From Siphonodentalium dalli (taxonomy: Eukaryota; Mollusca; Scaphopoda; Gadilida; Siphonodentaliidae): a stretch of 64,000 nucleotides of DNA. The position numbers were made by a program, and so were the translations under genes. Below, one piece after another: positions 47,745 to 58,435 of the stretch. Within the stretch, counting starts at the first letter, position 1. Each line of letters opens with the position of its first letter. The DNA lies in NCBI GenBank assembly GCA_032622095.1, contig CP136062.1:56799420-56863419 (forward strand), in the 5' to 3' direction. The notes beneath the pieces are model-generated. The model searched no databases. It saw only the letters and a program-made list of their open reading frames with translations, and was not told the origin of the DNA.

Positions 47745-49063
47745 ATGGCCACCAGGCTCCGATCTTCGATAAATCCCGACAGAGTTAATTACAGAAAGTT
47801 ACATTCACATGGCTTTGTATCGAGTACCACAGGTGCTGACGATGATTCTCTTGAACGCGATACTAGTGATACCGAAGTTAAAGTACCTTATGATGGTGAT
47901 TTGCACAAAGAGAGCATTTCAATTGTTGAATTAGATAAATCTATGTCCGATCTAAAAAAAAAGAGTATGAACAATTAGTAGTTTTGAGAAAACAGAAAGA
48001 AAGACAGCAGCATCGAGAGAAAGCACAGTTACAAGAAAAATAGAAGAGAAAAGAAGACTGAAACAATTCGAATCAACATCTAAAGGTAAATTAAGTGCAA
48101 AAGAAATGAGAAAAGACAAACATTCAAAAAAACAACCGGAAGATCTAATAAGGCAGTATTTACAATTTGATCAATTTGGGGACACAGACAATGATACTGG
48201 TAGTGACAGTTCTGAGGAAGATAATACAGCTGTAAAACAAGAAATAAGTTCTCATATTTGGTCTGGTTTAGATCCCAGAGTCAAATTACAAATAAAACAC
48301 CCCCAGCGTTGTCCGCATAAAATGCTTCAATTGGAGTTTGTCACAAAAGAAATTGATTATAATCAGTTAACCCTTTACCCAACATAACGGCCCTGTGCCA
48401 ATGCATTCTCTTATATATGCGAGTCGACCATAGGTCGCCTCGCATATATAAGAGAATGCATTGGCTTAACACATATTAAATATGATAAAATTGTCAAAGA
48501 ATGTAAAAAAATATTATAAAAATGTTAAAATATGTAAGAAAAAATTATAAAATTGTTAAAGAATGTAAGAAAAAATGGCAAAAAGTGTTAAAAAAGAATT
48601 GTTTTACGACAATGCATTCTCTTATATATGCGAGGCGACCTATGGTCGACTCGCATATATAAGAGAATGCATTGGCACAGGGAATAACTGTAACCATCAC
48701 AATGTGGTCAATGAACCGGTTCCAATGATATCCATATTTGTATGGTTGTTATTGAGACAGACCGAAGATATTTTAGGCTGTTGAGGCTTTATTTGGGCGA
48801 TTTTGGCAGCTTTGTTGGGTAAAGGGTTAAAGAAAATATCCTGTTATTATGAAATGTACGAGTGAAAGGCATTGCTGAGGTTTTATGCCGCTTGGATCCG
48901 TAAGATCGAACATGGGCAGAGCCATTGTAATTATACTCCATCTGACATTGAAGTACCTCTGGTAGCTGGGTCAACCAGACAATTTCGTGGTCCTAGAAAA
49001 TATCAGTGTAGCTATCAATTCAATAGTCATGGCAGGGATGGGGGTCGAGAGACACCAAAATGA
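47745..49063 (+). pseudogene. gag-like retrotransposon gene, broken
   Basis: From the ATG at 47745 (MATRLRSSINPDRVNYRKLH) comes an acidic region (DDDSLERDTSDTEVK), then, past a 9-A run causing a frameshift, a Gln/Lys/Arg/Glu-rich coiled-coil (about 47955-48105), one in-frame stop near 48041, another acidic patch (DNDTGSDSSEEDN) and a globular part with HPQRCPHKMLQLEFVTKEID. A 456-bp MITE interrupts it at 48371. Downstream, YAAWIRKIEHGQSH (after a stop where Trp is expected) and ETPK end the readable part. Order and motifs resemble gag-type proteins of animal Ty3-like elements as I recall them, but no zinc knuckle, protease or polymerase follows, so a different origin is possible. Non-functional as it stands. 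Confidence 0.45.
48371..48826 (-). mobile_element. piggyBac-like MITE with nested hairpins, copy 3
   Basis: Reverse orientation relative to copies 1 and 2, 456 bp, with TTAA at both sides (48367-48370 and 48827-48830). The spacer between the two ~69-bp palindromes is expanded by tandem GTTAAAGAATGTAAGAAAAA-like units. It inserted in the gag-like gene. Confidence 0.92.
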
Positions 49064-49825
49064 GATGTGGGGCATCGATGACACCACAATTGCTAACAAA
49101 ATTATTTCTAGAGGTTCAAACTTGCCAAGTTGGCATCTTCGGAGAAGGTTGTCGGTGTGAGTCAGAGTCGTAGTAAGGTATGAAATTGGGATGGCGTACA
49201 CATTTGATATCGAATTCCTCCAAACCTTTAGGCGCCGATCACCATGATATGATAAAAAGAAGGGTCGGATGCTCATGGAATAACATTTCACAACAAGTCT
49301 ATAAAGATGTTACAATCTTATTTATGTTATCAATTCTGGAGACTTGTACGGCAGATGATGTACTTAACTATAGCAATTCAACAGGACCCACCGACAACAG
49401 GACCACTCAGTAAGGGGTGAATCAATTATAGCGATGGAGAGGTGTATATTGTAAAAGGTAAACGTCAAACTTGGGTCGCTGATAGCCATCGGCGGTCAGC
49501 AGATCACGTGACATACGTTCCCGACTTATTGAGACGGTGTAGATAGTTCAGAGTCCATACAGCAGCTTCAAACCACAGGTCACGGGAGAAACATACCAGA
49601 TATACCAATATATATACTATACCAGTGACAAGGTCCGATTTTGTGAAAAACAACCCATCTATTACATTTCTCGTAGATTCTCAAAATCGTTCGTGTCAGT
49701 CACAATATTGTTCAATAAGTCTTATGGGCCATGAAATTCTCTTTCTTTTGATGTATAACACGAATTTATCAATCGAAGAGAAGTCGACATATCGTATCGA
49801 AAACTAGAAAATATACTGAAATTTA
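49064..49825. other. Unit B sequence missing from unit A
   Basis: Continuation of the block deleted in A. It contains a diverged half-copy of the 45311 hairpin (49545-49808). No domain recognised in the 77-codon frame at 49180. Confidence 0.4.
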
Positions 49826-50140
49826 GGAGTATAACCGGCCGCCAGTTTATCCGGTCCGCCAATTATCATCAATAATTCGAAAAGCTTCTCAACTCGGCCA
49901 AAATATGTCCCAATGTATATATATGTTACAGGACAGAAAATTTACTTTCGTTTGATGTATAACTTGACGCAATCAATTGAAGCGAGGTCGACATATCGTA
50001 CGTAAATTTTTAAGTTCGGCAATTGTGATCGTATAATGATTGAATTTGTATTCGTGTATATGTACTTATCGGACATGGAGACTGACGACCCATTTTCGAC
50101 GATAGGTTTAGCTAGTTTTGTATACGATATCTCGACTTAC

Positions 50141-50603
50141 TGTACCATAGTCGAATGGTGGAGGTTAATATTTGCTGGGAAGTCTGTATAGATTAGGTTA
50201 ATATAACCAATTACCAACTAATCAATAAGTGTGTGGGACCAGATCAATGTCACGTGGAAACTCCTTCACTGGTCTGTGAGAATAACGAATCAGATGTTAC
50301 TGGCCTGGAATTGGCTGGAAGTATATCGTATCAGAGACCAGTCATGTGACTTTGGGAGAAATTTGGAATAAAATACTATGTTTGCTTTAGATCGTTGCTT
50401 TTCGGTTGTAATTCTCTAAGTGACCGATAGGCCCCACGCCAAACTTCAGGCGAATTCTCAAACTGCTAGCTTTGTAAAGTTGTTGTGGTAATCATATATT
50501 CATGACGCTTGCTGTTATAATAAAAGATTGCGTATCTACAAAACTGTGTCTGGACCTGAGTTACCCAACGTGGAGAGACGATCTACGGCCGATTATAGGA
50601 CAT
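50141..50603 (+). mobile_element. Solo LTR, 463 bp
   Basis: Begins TGTACCATAG and ends ATAGGACA, with TTAC duplicated on both sides (50137-50140 and 50604-50607). Unit A has the empty site with a single TTAC at 45347-45350. TG...CA ends plus a 4-bp duplication indicate an LTR of a Ty3- or BEL-like element left by LTR-LTR recombination. An AATAAA lies near 50369 and another A-rich signal (AATAAAAG) near 50520. The orientation is inferred from these. Confidence 0.85.
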
Positions 50604-52180
50604 TACTTTCATTTGATACTATCGAATTATACTTTAAACGAAAGGAAATTACATGGCCATTAAGACACATAGAAATGTATTGTGACTGAAATTAACGATT
50701 TTAAGAATCTATGAGGAATACGATAGATGGTCTGTTTTTCCTAAATAGGAAATGTGATCCTTGTCATGCAAGAGCTTCAAACCACAGTCGACCCTACGGA
50801 AAAGTACCAGATATACCCACATATACAATACCAGTGACAAATTTCACAAGTCCGATTTTTGGAAAAACACACCATCTATCATGTACCTAATATGTTCTCA
50901 AAACCGGTCATCTCAGTCACAATATGTTGCAACGTGTCTTATTGGCCATGGAATTTCCTTTCTTTCGATGTGTCATTCGATAGTATCAAATGAAGGTAAG
51001 TCGAGATATCGTATACAAAACTAGCTAAACCTACCATCAAAAAGGGGTCGTATATAGTAGATATTGGTATATCTGGTATTTGCCTCAGGGCCCTGTTCTT
51101 CAAACCTATATATGGCAACCAAAGTTTGTAGTTTGCTGTTTGACAATCTAAACCTGCCTTATACAGTAACATGATTGTGTAGGGCGTCGCTATTTATATA
51201 CTATCAGACTGAAACGGTTAACAGCCCGGAAGCTTAAAGATGAAGTCGAGACCGAAGCTGTTAATTACGCGTATATATTTACATAGCCCTCTGTGTTACA
51301 CTAAATCCTGTTCGATGATTGGTCAACTGAAATTGGATCACCCGTTTCATACCGCAATAACACAGACAGTGTCACAAATTGTTGACCTAATCACTAAAGG
51401 TCAGCAGAATAATTGGACGTGCTTTTAAAAGTTCAGCTGAAATGGATCCGAAATAAGATATTTATACCCACCTCGTTATCATTGCTAAGTGGTTGGAAAT
51501 CTGTCATTGGGCTGACTTGATGTGCTGCGTGGGCTAGTCTCAAATTCTCGGCAGTTTTGTGAAAAATAATATTACATTTAGGTTTTGTATGGGAATAATT
51601 CATCAAAAAGTTATATACATATAAAAAATGAATGTAGTGCATGGTTGTGTCTGTTATTGTGGGATATGGCGCTGTGGTAGTTCACACAATGTACCGCAAT
51701 ACAACAACCACACCGTCATACCCCCCAATAACACACACACCCACTGCATTCATTTCTTAAATAATATATCCCCAGTCATGTTACATTCTCCTAATAATTA
51801 TAGCATCCATATGAGAGTTAATGTGTGTGTGATTGGCTGCGGACACACGTATCACAGTTTCGATGGCATAGTAGGTGTGACAATTAATTATGGTGCAATA
51901 TTGGTGACACTTGGTCGTCATATTTCTGTGCCATAGTGAGCCATGTCGCCCGCCGCACATTCACACAATGAGTCTTTTCCAAGCTCTATCAGCGTCGAGA
52001 TCGACATCTCAATGATTTATCTAACCGAATGTCTTGTCGCTGTTGATCTTTACTCAACACGCAATGTTATATTTTAATGCTAACACACAAGTCCACTTGA
52101 TAACTTAATGAATACCTTGTTTCTGTCAACAGTCATGATTGTTCTTACTAAGAACAAATCACCGGTGTAATTTCTCAGCA

Positions 52181-52188
52181 TATATAAA
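52181..52188 (+). promoter_or_regulatory. TATA box of the transposase gene
   Basis: TATATAAA in the context CATATATAAAAG lies 35 bases before the transposase ATG, suggesting a very short 5' leader. Confidence 0.5.
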
Positions 52189-52222
52189 AGTGGGTCAAAC
52201 ATTGCGATCAGTTATAAGTGTT

Positions 52223-53848
52223 ATGTCGCGTTCACATGTACGGTCGAATGATGATACGCTGTTGGCCCTTGTGGGTCTGGGCACGTTACTATTGGGAGAA
52301 CTGGAACGAACAAAACGACATCTAAATCGTAAGTGCTGGACAAAACCAATGAACTCCACCCTAGAACGGAACCGGTATGGAATTTCTCACAGTCTACTGC
52401 AGGAATTAGAAGACGCGGATGAGAAAGAATTCACCAACTTCACGAGGTAAATATAAATGTTTATGTTGATAGGTGCATATTACCAGGAGAGTATTACTAT
52501 TGAGACATAACCATTTCACATGGGTGGACAATATAAAATATATTATAGGGTGAGTTGATGGCTGGTGCCACAGTCCCATGATGTACATAGTTCCAGTGCC
52601 ACCGGGGGCCTATACATTACAACGCATCGTGCGAATGTTCTTGGGTGAGAATGCGTGCGTATTTGCAGTAAAGTTATTTTGGCATTCTGTGTTTTCGGCG
52701 TCTGTGTCTTCTGCGTCGTTTTCAGCGTATAAAATATGGCCCATTCTATGATTGCATATGGGAGGGGGTGATAATTTGTCAAAATATGTTATGAGCTACT
52801 TTACATGGTGTTTTCTTTTTTCTTCAGGCTGAACAAGTCGGAGTTCCATACCGTATTGCAAAAAGTGACCCCATTGATTGCGAAACAAGATACAGTTATG
52901 AGATCAGCGTTGACTCCATATGAAAAACTTGCCACAACACTCAGATTTCTTGCTACAGGGGAAACGTACACAAGTCTACACTTCACTTCCAGAATCGCCA
53001 GATCAACCATTGGTGCGTTTATTCCGGAAGTTTGTGATGCTATTTACGACACTCTACAGGGAGATTTCTTGAGAATGCCCGAAAACAAGCAAGAGTGGTT
53101 GCTCCACGCAGATAACTTTGACAAAATGTGGCAGTTTCCTCATTGCTTGGGTGCAATCGATGGGAAACACATTGAAATTCGGAGGCCGTCTGACAGTGCA
53201 TGCGATCATCGGAACTATAAGGACTACGAGAGCATTGTTCTGATGGCTGTAGTTGATGCAACGGGAAAATTTATATGTTATGATCTGGGATCACCAGGGA
53301 GTAGTGCTGATGGTGGCATTTTCAAGGACAGTGGGATGTGTGATATACAGCAGAACTTCCCAGATGCTAGTCCACTTTCCAGTCCTAACAGAACACTGAG
53401 CATACCGTATTTCCTTGTTGGTGATGACGCTTTCGCATTAAGCAATCACCTAATGAAGCCGTATCCCCATCGAACAGCCATTGGTGATCAGAAAGTTTTC
53501 AATTACCGACTTTCGAGGGCACGTAGGACCGTCGAGTGTGCATTTGGTGTTTTGGTGGCTAGATTTAGAATACTTCTAGGGTCCATACAGTTGGACACCG
53601 ATAACGTGAATCGGGTAGTCCGTGCATGCATTGCTCTTCACAATTTTCTTGGGAAGGATGCGGATTTAGGTGTTTCGCAGAGCGGATGTTTACGATATGC
53701 TGAACATAATGCACAGTTGACTGCAACTGGAGATATTGGAGATTCGACAACTGTTCCGAATGTCGATGCTCGTGAAGTGAGGGACGAACTCAGTGACTTT
53801 TTTTTTGATGAGGGTGCGCTCCCTTTTCAGTGGAGTCTTATTGAGTAA
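52223..53848 (+). CDS. Harbinger transposase (HARBI1-like nuclease), two exons
   Basis: Exon 1 is 52223-52446 and exon 2 is 52828-53848, joined at AG|GTAAAT and TTCTTCAG|G; the splice restores an in-frame Arg and gives 414 residues, the usual size. Exon 1 carries the conserved head (LLQELEDADEKEFTNFTR). Exon 2 has PEERLA-like LTPYEKLATTLRFLATG, a helix-turn-helix-like IARSTIGAFIPEVCDAIYD, then the DDE nuclease: first Asp in LGAIDGKHIE, second in FLVGDDAF, Glu in RRTVECAFGVL, with NYRLSRARR between. No frameshift or stop is present, so it may still be functional. In Harbinger the transposase needs a Myb/MADF-type partner for nuclear import and DNA binding; that partner is broken here. ATTAAA at about 53893 may be the poly(A) signal. 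The ATG at 52805 lies inside the intron and is not the start. Confidence 0.93.
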
Positions 53849-54078
53849 TAATTATTATGTGCTTGCAAAATTCAACACTCGATTTAATGAGATTAAACTA
53901 TAAACTATGTTTTATAATGTGTGCGGTTTATGTGTATAGTCGTGTAGTCCCAGTAATATGCCATATGTAAATATTTCGCTGCTTAAATGTAGGTGTCATT
54001 GAACTCTTGACAATTGTTTTGGTAGTTTTGAAATATTTTTCAAATGACTAATATTAACATGTACTGATATATGATTAT

Positions 54079-54232
54079 AAGGAATGACTTGCTGGTTGAT
54101 TGGGGTCATTGGTTTTGACCGGCAGGGTAGTTAAACAAAGTTCGTTTGAATCATTTTGGGATTCACACACTTTATTTAATTACTCTGCCGGTCAAAATCC
54201 AATGATCCCAATCGATCTGCAAGTCGTTCCTT
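54079..54232. repeat. Imperfect palindrome between convergent genes
   Basis: Arms of about 54 bp (AAGGAATGACTTGC...TTTTGACCGGCAG and inverse) surround a ~45-bp loop. It lies between the 3' ends of the transposase and MADF genes and could be a shared 3' processing or termination signal. That role is inference. Confidence 0.7.
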
Positions 54233-54961
54233 GAGTAACGTATTTACCAAGCTAATTTATCCCCGGAACAACTGTTCTTAACATTAATATATGTGGTTCC
54301 GGCGTGTATGGGTGTGTTTATAAGTTATCTTTTCTGCGTATGTCCAACTTCGAATGTTGACCCCCCCCCCCCCGAGTCCGATATGAAAGATCAAAAGTCT
54401 TATTTTCTCCATATTTGTTGTTGGAAATATCCACATTACTGTCTATATGCAGTCATCCAATGATGAGATGTCACATGTTAAAACATATGTTATGTAAACA
54501 GATCAGCAAATTAAGATCAATTTACAAATGGTAACAACAATAAATTAAACCAAAAAAAATTTCGACTTAACATTTGATTAGCTACTCCATTTGGCGATAT
54601 GTATGGGATGACTGGCGTGTAACAGTACTGTTTACAAAAGAATGGTGCCAACATGCTATACATCGTCATCGGAGTTATCAGTATTGATAATAAAAAATAC
54701 TTTTTCCATGTTAATTAATTTTGTTATATTTATTAAATATTTTTATTTTATTTTCCACATTTACTTGAACCCACTGCGACTGCCTTGTGTCTCTTTTTAA
54801 CTAGTTGGAATTTTTTACCATCAGTGCGGTCGATTACCATCCACTTCTCCCTATCCCCATGTCAGTGATAAAATGGAATGACACATAAGAAACTCACGAA
54901 CGCTCTTTTAATCAATTATCTCAAGACACCAACGAACTAGTTCAAAATGTCAGTCATCAGT

Positions 54962-55336
54962 TCAACAGTCTGGTGTACTAGGGGGTTGTACGTCCGTGGT
55001 GACACATGACTGTCCAGTCGGATAAACATTACCATTCTGCATTCCATTCAGAGAATTATAATTCGATGTGAACATAACATTAGATCCTTGATTAGATTGT
55101 CCATTCATCGAAGATCCAACATTTGGATACGCTGGCACCGTCGGTCCGGAAATAAAAGTTGAAGGGAAACTTTGATTTCCTTGGAAATTTTGTAAATAGC
55201 TGCTGCTCTCTTCAAAATTATATACAGTGGTTTGTAGCAAAAACTTGAGTCTACGTCGCTTTTCTGCATCCGGACAACGCCTCAGGGCCATCGCGATGTC
55301 TCTACCAAACACATCACATTCATCCTCTTTCTGTCC
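54962..55336 (-). pseudogene. MADF/BESS partner gene, C-terminal half
   Basis: Reading leftward from 55336, the frame opens GQKEDECDVFGRDIAMALRR, followed by KFLLQTTVYN, a BESS-like helix pair that in such proteins mediates protein contact, and then a Ser/Asn/Gln-rich tail to the stop at 54962. There is no proper start; upstream on this strand the frame runs into terminal-repeat sequence. The missing N-terminus lies on the opposite strand at 55735-56313. Codon phase at 55336 matches the phase at 56313, so the two halves fit without a frameshift. Confidence 0.75.
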
Positions 55337-55734
55337 ACAGTTTCGATGGCATAGTAGGTGTGACAATTAATTATGGTGGAGTTTGGTGACAATTGGCCAA
55401 CATAATTTATATGGCATAGGAAGTCATGTCGCCCACCGCATATTCACACAGTGAGTCGACTGACCAATTAACCCATTGCGTTTCACCAAGGCTGATCTCT
55501 ACTCATTACGTTTAGCCACATTGTATTCTCTACGATACATAAAATTGCACGATCGATCGTCCATAATTGTGTTTGAACCTATTCACTCACATATCATGCA
55601 AGTGGCATGTTTTTATTGATATGAGCTGAATACATGTTTATCTACTTATATTATTTTCACGCGTATTAAGTCAGTTCCCCAATTGCGTGTTTTATTTTGC
55701 GACGTTAAATTCTACGCATAATTAGGCTGACATC
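55337..55734 (+). repeat. Displaced Harbinger terminal region
   Basis: Homologous to 56333-56640 in the same orientation (CGATGGCATAGTAGGTGTGA, CATGTCGCCCACCGCATATT) and to the left terminus at 51853. It includes the 5' leader of the N-terminal MADF fragment. It should form the right end of the element but is now internal and facing inward. Confidence 0.75.
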
Positions 55735-56313
55735 ATGTGGACAGATGCAGCTGTATCGGAATTGTTGGAAGCGATGCAGATAAGAGAAAGTATATGGAAT
55801 AAACAAAGCGACTTATACAAGGATCTAAACAAGAAAAAAGCTGATTATAACGAACTTTTGGAAATTTTGTCCACGATTATTCCGGGTTTATCGGAAAAAT
55901 CACTGAAGAGTAAAATACAGAGTTTAAGGACCATGTATCGAGAGGAAGTGAGAAAGGTGAATAAAAGCAAGAAAAGCGGCGTTGCTGCCAAAGATATATA
56001 TGTACCAAAATGGAAGTTTTTTGAGGAATGCTCTTTTCTGGAGGAAAGTCTGTGGACCGGACCAGGGACTTATTCTAACATTCCACAAACACGTGCAAAT
56101 ACCGTCGTTTCTGACCACTCCGATGTAACACAAGCCAGTATCTCGGATAGTATTTCAGGTGATGCTGATGTGCCTGCTACCAGCAGTAATGACACAAACG
56201 ATAACAGTTCTGTGCAATCGACGCTACCGTCGACATCCAACGTGAGAAGGAAGCGTGGTGCTACGTCATGGGTGGACACAGCAGCCCAGGCATTCGCTAC
56301 AATCGCCGATAAT
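55735..56313 (+). pseudogene. MADF partner gene, N-terminal half
   Basis: Starts at ATG 55735 (context ACATCATG). Residues 1-105 form a MADF/Myb-SANT-like domain: MWTDAAVSELLEAMQIRES, then IWN..SDLYKDLNKK, a second helix around LSEKSLKSKIQSLRTMYREE and a closing WKFFEECSFL. MADF domains bind DNA, and in Harbinger this partner carries transposase to the element ends. A Ser/Thr/Asp-rich linker follows, with a basic VRRKRGATSW. Native sequence stops at codon 193 (ATIADN); the frame then runs 24 codons into terminal-repeat sequence to a stop at 56385. The BESS-like half lies inverted at 54962-55336. The break likely removes the contact function while leaving DNA binding possible. Confidence 0.8.
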
Positions 56314-56945
56314 GGCTGCGGACACACGTACCACAGTAGCGATGGCATAGTAGTTGTGACAATTTATTATGGTGGAGTTTGGTGACAATTGGTCCGTCAT
56401 AATTCTGTGCCATAGCTATCCATGTCGCCCGCTGATTTTCCGCACAATGAGTCGACTGGACCAATTAACCATTGCTTTTCACCAATGTGATATATACTCA
56501 TTACGTTTTGCTAAATTGTATTCACGACGATATACATAATTGAAAGATAGATCGTCCAGAATTGTGTTTGGTCGTGGCCTGGTGGCAATTCCTCATTGAA
56601 TCACATATAATTATTCTGGTACGTTTTTATGTGATCTCAATGCTTGCATGTTTATCTACTTTTATTAATTTAATTAGTAAGAACAATCATGGCTGTTGAG
56701 ATGGGTTATTCGTTAAGTTATCAAGTGGACTTGTGTGTTAGCATGCAAAATATAACATTGCGTGTTGAGTAAAGATCAAAATCGACAAGACATTCAGGTA
56801 GATATATCATTGAGAGATCGACCGTCGCTGGTAGAGCTTGGTTGACTCATTGTGCCAATTTGCAGAGGGCGACATGGTTTGCTATGGCATATTAATTATG
56901 ACAGCCAATTGTCACCAAACTCCACCATAATAAATTGTCACACAA
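56314..56945 (-). mobile_element. Deleted Harbinger derivative, ~630 bp
   Basis: The left boundary begins exactly with GGCTGCGGACACACGTACCA (right-type end) and the right part, 56683-56945, is the reverse complement of the left-type end at 51870-52155. Read on the minus strand it is left end, then right end, with all coding sequence missing. The outermost ~35 bases of its left-type end are absent. At the right edge TTGTCACACAATAGTTCTTG is duplicated in tandem. Confidence 0.65.
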
Positions 56946-57400
56946 TAGTTCTTGTATTGTCACACAATAGTTCTTGTATTTTCAATTTATTTCTTTATAT
57001 GGTGATGAATTTGTTTGATATACAATTATATATATATAACTCTTCAATTATGGAGGAAACAAAGACAACATTTAGCGACATTTGTAACTGGTTTTTGAAA
57101 AGCCGAACATGAAGGCAGTGAGGGTAATTCAAAAGCAAATGGTCGCTGTTCGAAATATGAAAAGTAAACGCAAATAAATATAATTGCCAACTTATCTATA
57201 ATAAGATAAGATGATACTCTACCATCATTTCAAGATGAAGTCAAGTAATAGGGGAGTAACAGCTGATCAACTGGTTAAACCAAAACAAATCAATTAAAAA
57301 AAAAAGAAACAAACACAAAATTACCTTGAACTTTTTAATGATATGTCATTGATATGAATTTCCGATAATACACAGTTTGAACAAGTTTGTCTTTCATCGA

Positions 57401-58435
57401 GAATATTCTGTATAATTATAATCCTAATATAATTAATACAGCGTTAAGTCAAGTTTGTTGATCCAAACAGTCAAATGAACACATTTAAAACAGAGTGAAT
57501 CAATTGAGGCGAAGTGAAGATTCTAGAGTTCGCAGTATGGGCCGTTTCTAGATTTCGATAGGCTGGTTCTAGATGTCGATAGGCTGGTTCTCTGATTAAC
57601 AACTGATTTGCACTTCTTCGTTCAAAATGAATTAGTTGTTTTTGAAGGTCCATATTAGGTTCACTTTTTTGTTTTTACATCGCGGTTTGATTGATACTTT
57701 ATTCTCATGATTACAAATGAATATTGAGAAATACAGAATGATATTTCCAAACGGATATGAGGATATATACACATACTATATACATGTCTCCGGTGCAATG
57801 GGGATATCAAGATTACACTAAACAATTCTGTCTGTTTTTTTTTGTACGAAGATTTCACAGTACGTTTTTCTACGCGAATTCCGAAATAGATCATGAATCG
57901 GTCGGGTTACAGGGACCAAGATATGTTGATAAATACGCTACATGTTCGTGTACGGACACTTTATGTCACGGGAAGACTAAATCAAGTGATTGACTTATGA
58001 AAGTTCGGGTCCCAAACATTCTTTTTTAATCGAACAAAAAAAGAGAATCCTTGTTAATCGAGTCCTGACAATGTAGATATAAAGAGCGTTTATTACACAT
58101 CGGTGCGAACAATCAGCCGGAATATTACTGTGACCTTGATCATAATTTTATTTATTTTTCTTCGAAGAAATAAAAATCGGACAAGGACATATATTCCATT
58201 ATCAAAATATGAAAAGGGATGCAAACATTCATTTGTGTATAATAAAAAAAAATATGAGTTTACTGAATTGAAACAAAACATTAATTAAAGCGGCGAGTGT
58301 CATGGCGGCCAGTTAGACGCTTTTCAAAACAGAGGAGTAAATGTCTTGTTTATTCACGATCTATGCGGTTAAATGTGTATAAAATGTCACAACTGTAGTT
58401 GATTATACGCGCGAACTCACTCATTCTGTGAAACG
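57401..58435. other. Non-coding, upstream of the LINE
   Basis: Contains a small GATAGGCTGGTTCTAGAT tandem at 57545-57595, one AAAGAGCGTTTATT motif at 58081 and probably the LINE 5' leader from about 58290. The 5' end of the LINE was not located. Confidence 0.4.

Larger units (their letters stand above)
51835..56313 (+). mobile_element. PIF/Harbinger element with transposase and rearranged MADF gene
   Basis: The left terminus GGCTGCGGACACACGTATCA lies exactly where homology to unit A stops. The long left terminal region (51835-52155) reappears inverted at 56683-56945. The transposase is at 52223-53848 and the partner gene lies between 54962 and 56313 in two opposed pieces. The original right terminal region is now at 55337-55734, inside the element, because of an inversion. 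The 3-bp target duplication expected for Harbinger could not be read. Confidence 0.8.
47458..57400 (+). repeat. Tandem duplication, unit B
   Basis: Second copy of the block at 42130-47395, enlarged by a MITE (48371-48826), a solo LTR (50141-50603) and Harbinger sequence (51835-56945). It starts within about 60 bp of the end of unit A, so the units are in direct tandem. It lacks a ~460-bp segment of A (about 42312-42775). Confidence 0.88.

Noticed and set aside
52805-52827. ATG at 52805 as transposase start
   Set aside because: It lies in the polypyrimidine tract of the intron; splicing from exon 1 supplies the conserved N-terminus.
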